Source: Calditrichota bacterium (GTDB lineage: Bacteria; Zhuqueibacterota; Zhuqueibacteria; Residuimicrobiales; Krinioviventaceae). Taken from it: a stretch of DNA of 11,815 nucleotides. Every line of letters starts with the position of its first letter. Position 1 is the first letter of the stretch. The stretch lies in NCBI GenBank assembly GCA_003818595.1, contig RPQV01000053.1:1-11815 (forward strand), read 5' to 3'. This document shows, piece by piece, positions 7,407 to 11,815 of the stretch. The notes beneath the pieces were generated by a model. That model was given only the letters and a program-made list of their open reading frames with translations, was not told where the DNA came from and searched no databases. The position numbers were made by a program, and so were the translations under genes.

Positions 7407-7438
7407 GTTGGCCGGCGCCTCTCAAGGCGCCAGTCAAC
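7407..7438 (+). terminator. Strong stem-loop after the tandem-CBM9 gene, possible terminator
   Basis: GGCGCCT (7414-7420) and AGGCGCC (7425-7431) form a seven-base-pair GC-rich stem with a four-base loop. It extends past a C-A mismatch by GTTGGC/GTCAAC (7407-7412 with 7433-7438), with one G-U pair. It starts nine bases after the stop codon. Only a short CTTTC follows rather than a long T-run, so it may be a weak terminator or an mRNA-stabilising 3' structure that separates the T9SS-cargo genes from the next gene. Confidence 0.5.
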
Positions 7439-7520
7439 TTTCGCAGGTGTCTGGTTGTCCTCTCTCCATTCATAAAGATCGAGGTTTACCTCAAACAGTT
7501 GCCGATTAGCTTGAGACAGC

Positions 7521-10088
7521 ATGATGAATCGATTTACAGCAGCACGGGTGGGAACGCTCCTGACGGCCGTCATTGTTTTGGCGGCTTTCTCTTTTTGCTC
7601 CAAAGAAAAATCAGCGAATGGCGAAAAGATTTTGGCGTCGATTGTTCAAGGTAAAAATTACGCCCCCATTTTCATGGTCTATCCGCAAAATGAAACGCTC
7701 TTCCCGCCGGAGATCATCGCCCCGACGTTTCAATGGAGTGATCCTTCCGAAGCAGCGAATGCCTGGCTGATCCATTTGGATTTTCAAGACGATAAACCCT
7801 GTCTCGATGCAATCACGCAAACGCGGGAATGGACACCGGATGACGCCGTATGGCAGGAAATCAAGACTCGCTCCTTGGAGAGGTCGGTGCATGTCTCGAT
7901 CGTCGGATACGAGGCCCGTCATGAGAAAAATATTCACTCAAAAGGCGTTTTTTCGTTCACCACCTCAAAAGACTCGGTCGGCGCGCCTCTCTTTTACCGC
8001 GAAGTGAATCTGCCGTTTGAAAACGCCGTCAAAGATCCTACCAAAATTCTCTGGCGTTTCGGCAGCGTGTCGGACGTGGAACAACCTCCCATCGTCCTTG
8101 AAAATATGCCGGTTTGCGGCAACTGTCATTCGTTTTCGGGCGACGGCGGCATGATGGGCTTGGATGTCGATTATGCCAACGACAAGGGTTCATACGCCTT
8201 TACGCCAGTACAACAGACGATATCTCTTTCTGAAGTAAATATTATCACATGGAGTGACTATAAACGCAAAGACAAGGTCAGCACATTTGGTCTATTGTCC
8301 CAAGTTTCATCTGATGGACGGTACGTCGTCAGCACGGTCAAAGATCGTTCTGTCTTTGTCGCAAAACCGGAGCTTGCTTTTTCCCAGCTTTTTTTCCCGA
8401 TCAAAGGCATCCTCGCCTATTATGACAGTGAGAGCAAAGAGTTTCACGCCCTTCCCGGTGCGAACAATCCGGAATTTGTACAAAGCAACGCCGTTTGGAG
8501 CCCTGACGGCAAAACTATTGTATTTGCCCGCAGTCAAGCGTATCAGCTGAAGAATTTGAGCAATCAAGATAAGGTTTTGTTAACTGCGGAAGAGTGCGGG
8601 GAATTCCTTAATGGGGAAAAGGAATTTGTGTACGATCTCTATCGGATTCCCTTCAATCAAGGCAAAGGGGGAGTGGCGGAACCGATCAAAGGGGCCTCAT
8701 TCAATGGCATGAGCAATTTTTTCGCCAAGTATTCGCCTGACGGAAAATGGATTGTCTTCTGCAGGGCCAAGAGCTACATGCTTCTGCAGCCGGACAGCGA
8801 GCTCTATATCATTCCGGCAGAAGGTGGTGAGGCCAGGCGCATGCGCTGCAACACCAGCCGCATGAATTCATGGCACAGCTGGTCTCCCAACAGCAAATGG
8901 CTGGTTTTTTCATCGAAACAAAATTCCTCGTACACGCAGCTCTTCCTGACACACATTGATGCTCAAGGGGAGAGTTCGCCCCCTGTGCTGCTGAGACAGT
9001 TTACGAATCCAACAATGGCAGCCAACATCCCCGAATTTGTGAACGTCGAAGCGGGGGCAATCCGGCAAATTGATAAAGATTTTCTCACCGATCATTCTTA
9101 TGTTCGCGCCGGCAATGAGGCGCTGATCAGCAAAGATTTTGTACTTGCGGAAAACCGATATCAAAAAGCGTTGAAGCTCAATGAAAATAACCTTGATGCC
9201 CACATTCAGCTGGCCCTGGTGTGCACGGCGCAAAACAAACTGAGTCAAGCCGAGCATTACGGCAAAAGAGCGATTCAACTGGATTCCACAAGCGCCGGCG
9301 CCTATTTTCAATTGGGCGAAGCGCTGTGTTTACAGGGCAAGTTGCCGGAAGCGGTTACCCACTTGAATAGAGCCGCCAGACTTGACCCCGATTTTCCCAA
9401 GACTCACTTTGTTCTGGGGCAGGCGAAGGAAAGGCAGCAAAAATATTCTGAAGCAATCAATCACTATAAGAATTTTGTCACACTATACCCTCTCAGCTTC
9501 AAGGGCTATTTTTGCATGATCGAACTATTGCTGATGCAGGGAGATGACCGGCAGGCTTGGAAATACGCAGCTGAAGCGGAACGACTGGAAAAAGAGAATT
9601 CCAGTTTTCTGCTCGGGAATCTTTTCACCAAATATGATCGAATTGACCAAGCCAATACGTTATATAAGAACGCCATTCGCCTGGATCCGAGAAATCCAGA
9701 ACCGATGTGCAATCTTGCCGCGAATTTGGCAAAAAGGGGCGAGGAGCAAAAGGCTGTCACCTGGTACAATCGTGCACTGTCGCTCAAGAACGACGCCCTG
9801 CCGGGACTCGTTGGATTGGCATCTATTTTGGCGACGAGCTCTGATCCCGGACTACGCAACGGAAAACGGGCGGTGGAATTGGCTGAAAAAGCGTGTGCGC
9901 TGACCGATTATCAGGCAGAGCTTCCCCTGGGATTGCTGGCAGCCGCGAATGCTGAATGCGGCAATTACGCGAAAGCCATTGAAATCGACCAGCGCGCGCT
10001 GGCCATTGCGCAATCCAGGCAAAAGTCAGTGATGAGTCAGCAAATTGCAGCGCGAATTGAACAATACAAGAAACAAATGACCCATTAG
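7521..10088 (+). CDS. Exported haem-binding (CxxCH) TolB/PD40-propeller and TPR protein, probable lipoprotein
   Basis: The protein has 855 residues. The N-terminal signal (TAARVGTLLTAVIVLAAFSF) leads to C26. The lipobox F-S-F-C is imperfect because Phe replaces the usual Gly/Ala/Ser at -1, but C-S-K-E-K resembles the Lys/Glu sequence that follows the Cys of surface-exposed Bacteroidota lipoproteins. Residues about 48-150 form a beta-rich Ig/FN3-like domain (FPPEIIAPTFQWSD). A single c-type haem site, C199-G-N-C202-H203, lies in PVCGNCHSFSGDGGMM, with M211/M212 as possible distal ligands. Three PD40/TolB-like blade motifs follow: WSPDGKTIVFAR (326), YSPDGKWIVFCR (404) and WSPNSKWLVFSS (454). 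From about 525 to 845 there are roughly eight TPR units (e.g. AENRYQKALKLNENNLDAHI). The architecture suggests a periplasmic or surface scaffold that binds haem and partner proteins. Electron transfer or ligand sensing are both open. The start has only a weak ribosome site; ATGs at 7521 and 7524 are equivalent. No T9SS tail. Confidence 0.83.
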   Translation: MMNRFTAARVGTLLTAVIVLAAFSFCSKEKSANGEKILASIVQGKNYAPIFMVYPQNETLFPPEIIAPTFQWSDPSEAANAWLIHLDFQDDKPCLDAITQTREWTPDDAVWQEIKTRSLERSVHVSIVGYEARHEKNIHSKGVFSFTTSKDSVGAPLFYREVNLPFENAVKDPTKILWRFGSVSDVEQPPIVLENMPVCGNCHSFSGDGGMMGLDVDYANDKGSYAFTPVQQTISLSEVNIITWSDYKRKDKVSTFGLLSQVSSDGRYVVSTVKDRSVFVAKPELAFSQLFFPIKGILAYYDSESKEFHALPGANNPEFVQSNAVWSPDGKTIVFARSQAYQLKNLSNQDKVLLTAEECGEFLNGEKEFVYDLYRIPFNQGKGGVAEPIKGASFNGMSNFFAKYSPDGKWIVFCRAKSYMLLQPDSELYIIPAEGGEARRMRCNTSRMNSWHSWSPNSKWLVFSSKQNSSYTQLFLTHIDAQGESSPPVLLRQFTNPTMAANIPEFVNVEAGAIRQIDKDFLTDHSYVRAGNEALISKDFVLAENRYQKALKLNENNLDAHIQLALVCTAQNKLSQAEHYGKRAIQLDSTSAGAYFQLGEALCLQGKLPEAVTHLNRAARLDPDFPKTHFVLGQAKERQQKYSEAINHYKNFVTLYPLSFKGYFCMIELLLMQGDDRQAWKYAAEAERLEKENSSFLLGNLFTKYDRIDQANTLYKNAIRLDPRNPEPMCNLAANLAKRGEEQKAVTWYNRALSLKNDALPGLVGLASILATSSDPGLRNGKRAVELAEKACALTDYQAELPLGLLAAANAECGNYAKAIEIDQRALAIAQSRQKSVMSQQIAARIEQYKKQMTH

Positions 10089-10134
10089 CTCCGGGGATTC
10101 TCTCCTGGATACCGAATATCTTTATTTTACCAAA
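10089..10134. terminator. Possible bidirectional terminator between convergent genes
   Basis: Only 33 bases separate the stop codons of two convergent genes. TCCGGGGA (10090-10097) can pair with TCCTGGA (10103-10109) with one G-U pair and one bulge, followed on the plus strand by T-rich ATCTTTATTTT (10118-10128). The stem is short and the T-rich part overlaps the end of the opposite gene. Position supports the call more than the sequence does. Confidence 0.35.
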
Positions 10135-11720
10135 ACCATCTTTCCCGTTTCGACATAGCCGTTGCAAAAACAGCGGTAGATATATGTTCCTGTCGGGAAA
10201 CCATTTGCCCGCCACAGCACGTGATGTGAACCGGCGCCGAAACGGCCTTCCGTCGCGACATCCACTCGTTGTCCATACGCATTGAAAATCTCAAGACGAA
10301 CATCGCCGGCCCGCGGCAGGGTAAAACGTATGGTTGTGTTGGCGTTGAAGGGATTGGGATAATTTTGCGCCAGTTCGAACGTCGATGGAGTGGATCGATC
10401 ATGTTTGACGGCTGCCGGGGCGTATTGATAGGGTTCGTCGCACAGATGCCAATAGGGTTCATTTTGTCCGTCATAATTGCGCTGCAGATAATAGGTGAGC
10501 AGCGGCGTCTGCGGAAACTGATTAAACGGAGTCAGGATTGCACTGCCGTCGGTGTTCCAAGCGTAGACAGGAATATCGGCTGGATTGAGCAGCGTCGACA
10601 TGCCCTTTTCGAGAGCCATGTGCAGCAGACCGAAATTGCCTGGTTCATGTCCGCCCAGCCAGTGGCCGATCGAGTCGACATGAAATGGATTTTTACCGAA
10701 AACAATGATATTGGCCATAAAATCTTTGGGTTTGCCGTCATGTGGACCGCTGGTAAAGTTGCCGTCATGCCCGTAGATGCCTTCAATGATATGCAGTTCC
10801 GGTTTGGTGACTGTGTTGTTGTCGAGGCAGCGCGACGCCCAGGCTTCCATGCCGTGTCCGCAGTTAAAGTCGGTGCCGGGCTTGTCCCAGCGGGGTATGC
10901 CGGCGGCCTTGTGGCGCAGGTAATTCTGCTTGATGACATCTTTGGCTTTCGGATTACGGTGGTTCGAATCCATGTCCAGGTGATCCGTGTATGAAGTGCA
11001 ATGAGCCTGATAATTTCTCACGATCGTTCCCTGCAGGTTTTTCGCGGTCAACGTCAGACCCATCCCATGCGCTTTGAACTTGGCGATGTTGATGAGAAAA
11101 GTGTCCGGCGCGTTAATCGGCCAGAGGTATGGTATTTTGGTAAAATAGGTGCCATCGGGATTGTCTTTCCAGACAACCAGGCTGGGCTTGATTTGAGCCG
11201 CTACGGTGCCTTTCACCAGCAGATCAGCGCCGGTACGGTCCGCCATTGCGGCATAGCCGTTATCGTCCACCAGTTCTTCGCCGTTGACTTCGCGCATGTA
11301 AAATTGGCTGCCGGAGAGTCCCAAGGTTTTCATGCCTTCGATGAGGCCTTCCATAAAGTCAGGATCGGTGACAATGCCCATCTTGATATCAACCGGTTTG
11401 TTTTGAGTGTAGCTGGTGAGATTGGGCTTCATGGCGATGAGTCTGCTCACAGGAAAGGCATGCAGATCGCCTGCTCCTTTGGCAATAAATACCGATTGGG
11501 CAAAGAGATAGCCGGCATCTTTTTTGGCTGCATAGTTATATTTATCACCAACGGAGGTTCGCATGATGAATACAGCATCCGGATTCTCTTCAATAAAGGG
11601 ATGCACACCGAAAAAGCCTGTATTCATCCTGGTGCCTGATTTGGCGTTTCGTCCCATCGTGCTGATCAAACTGGCCGCTGCGATGGATTTCATAAACGTT
11701 CTGCGATTCATGCCGGTCAT
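10122..11720 (-). CDS. DUF362 protein with Tat signal and T9SS sorting domain
   Basis: The protein has 532 residues. The N-terminus carries a twin-arginine motif N5-R6-R7-T-F-M-K followed by IAAASLISTMG, typical of folded, often cofactor-bearing exported proteins. The body matches DUF362 (PF04015): MKPNLTSYTQN near 93, INIAKFKAHGMGLTLTAKNLQG with K227-N228-L-Q-G231, IIEGIYGHDGNF at 311-322 and NIIVFGKNPFHVDS after it. No CxxC-rich ferredoxin domain is visible, unlike many cytoplasmic DUF362 proteins. The T9SS type A tail has NYPNPFN at 453-459 and ends in KMVLVK. The start at 11720 is supported by AGGAGG (11726-11731) five bases upstream; the ATG at 11711 is less well placed. It runs opposite to and ends 33 bp from the haem/TPR gene. 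The biochemical role of DUF362 is poorly known; a redox or cofactor role is only suggested by the family and Tat export. Confidence 0.87.
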   Translation of the reverse strand: MTGMNRRTFMKSIAAASLISTMGRNAKSGTRMNTGFFGVHPFIEENPDAVFIMRTSVGDKYNYAAKKDAGYLFAQSVFIAKGAGDLHAFPVSRLIAMKPNLTSYTQNKPVDIKMGIVTDPDFMEGLIEGMKTLGLSGSQFYMREVNGEELVDDNGYAAMADRTGADLLVKGTVAAQIKPSLVVWKDNPDGTYFTKIPYLWPINAPDTFLINIAKFKAHGMGLTLTAKNLQGTIVRNYQAHCTSYTDHLDMDSNHRNPKAKDVIKQNYLRHKAAGIPRWDKPGTDFNCGHGMEAWASRCLDNNTVTKPELHIIEGIYGHDGNFTSGPHDGKPKDFMANIIVFGKNPFHVDSIGHWLGGHEPGNFGLLHMALEKGMSTLLNPADIPVYAWNTDGSAILTPFNQFPQTPLLTYYLQRNYDGQNEPYWHLCDEPYQYAPAAVKHDRSTPSTFELAQNYPNPFNANTTIRFTLPRAGDVRLEIFNAYGQRVDVATEGRFGAGSHHVLWRANGFPTGTYIYRCFCNGYVETGKMVLVK

Positions 11721-11815
11721 TTGTGCCTCCTGTACATCACATGTCTAAAATTCTGCCGATATTAACAGAATGACTGCCCTGTTTCCTGACAAAGACCAAT
11801 ATCCCTGTTATCCTC
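11721..11815 (-). promoter_or_regulatory. Upstream region of the DUF362 gene with strong ribosome site
   Basis: On the minus strand AGGAGG (11731 to 11726) lies five bases before the ATG at 11720 and fixes that start. The remaining upstream bases are AT-rich in part (TTAATATC on the minus strand) but hold no promoter pair that I would call. Confidence 0.5.

Noticed and set aside
10269..10994. 241-codon open frame on the plus strand
   Set aside because: It is a shadow of the DUF362 gene on the other strand; the DUF362 frame has a Tat signal, family motifs, a sorting tail and a strong ribosome site.
11001..11639. 212-codon open frame on the plus strand
   Set aside because: Also antisense to the DUF362 gene, with no signal peptide or known motif.

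Overview
The window most likely comes from a Gram-negative bacterium of the Fibrobacteres-Chlorobi-Bacteroidetes (FCB) group or a neighbouring candidate phylum (Calditrichaeota-, Ignavibacteria-, KSB1- or Marinimicrobia-like). The main clue is four proteins that end in a type A type IX secretion (T9SS) sorting domain. Each has the motif QNYPNPFN about 70-90 residues before the stop and ends in KM(T/V)L. No ribosomal or other marker gene is present, so the phylum cannot be fixed from this window. I see no tRNA, rRNA, CRISPR array, insertion sequence or phage gene.

Layout. (1) 1-909, minus strand: the first 303 codons of an exported lipoprotein cut by the window edge. (2) 910-1518: a divergent intergenic region with a long imperfect hairpin and possible promoter elements. 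(3) 1519-4152, plus: a large secreted arylsulfotransferase-type protein (Ig-like, ASST propeller, FN3, CBM4_9-like, T9SS tail). (4) 4189-5217, plus, 36 bp downstream: a secreted CBM9-like protein with a T9SS tail. (5) 5218-5511: a spacer with the best promoter candidate of the window and a nested inverted repeat in the leader. (6) 5512-7398, plus: a secreted protein with two tandem CBM9-like domains and a T9SS tail. (7) A strong hairpin at 7407-7438. (8) 7521-10088, plus: an exported, probably lipid-anchored protein with one CxxCH haem site, a TolB/PD40-like propeller and a long TPR array. (9) 10122-11720, minus, convergent: a DUF362 protein with a twin-arginine signal and a T9SS tail.

Reading it together: all six genes encode envelope or exported proteins and none encodes a cytoplasmic enzyme or a regulator. 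This looks like a cell-surface module: a sulfuryl-transfer enzyme, carbohydrate-binding-like proteins, a haem-containing lipoprotein scaffold and a Tat-exported DUF362 protein. That they act together is inferred only from proximity and shared secretion type. The substrate is unknown. The most unusual points are the Tat plus T9SS signals on the DUF362 protein, the haem/propeller/TPR fusion, the tandem CBM9 duplication whose repeated motif differs only by synonymous changes, and the structured non-coding stretches before the ASST and tandem-CBM9 genes.
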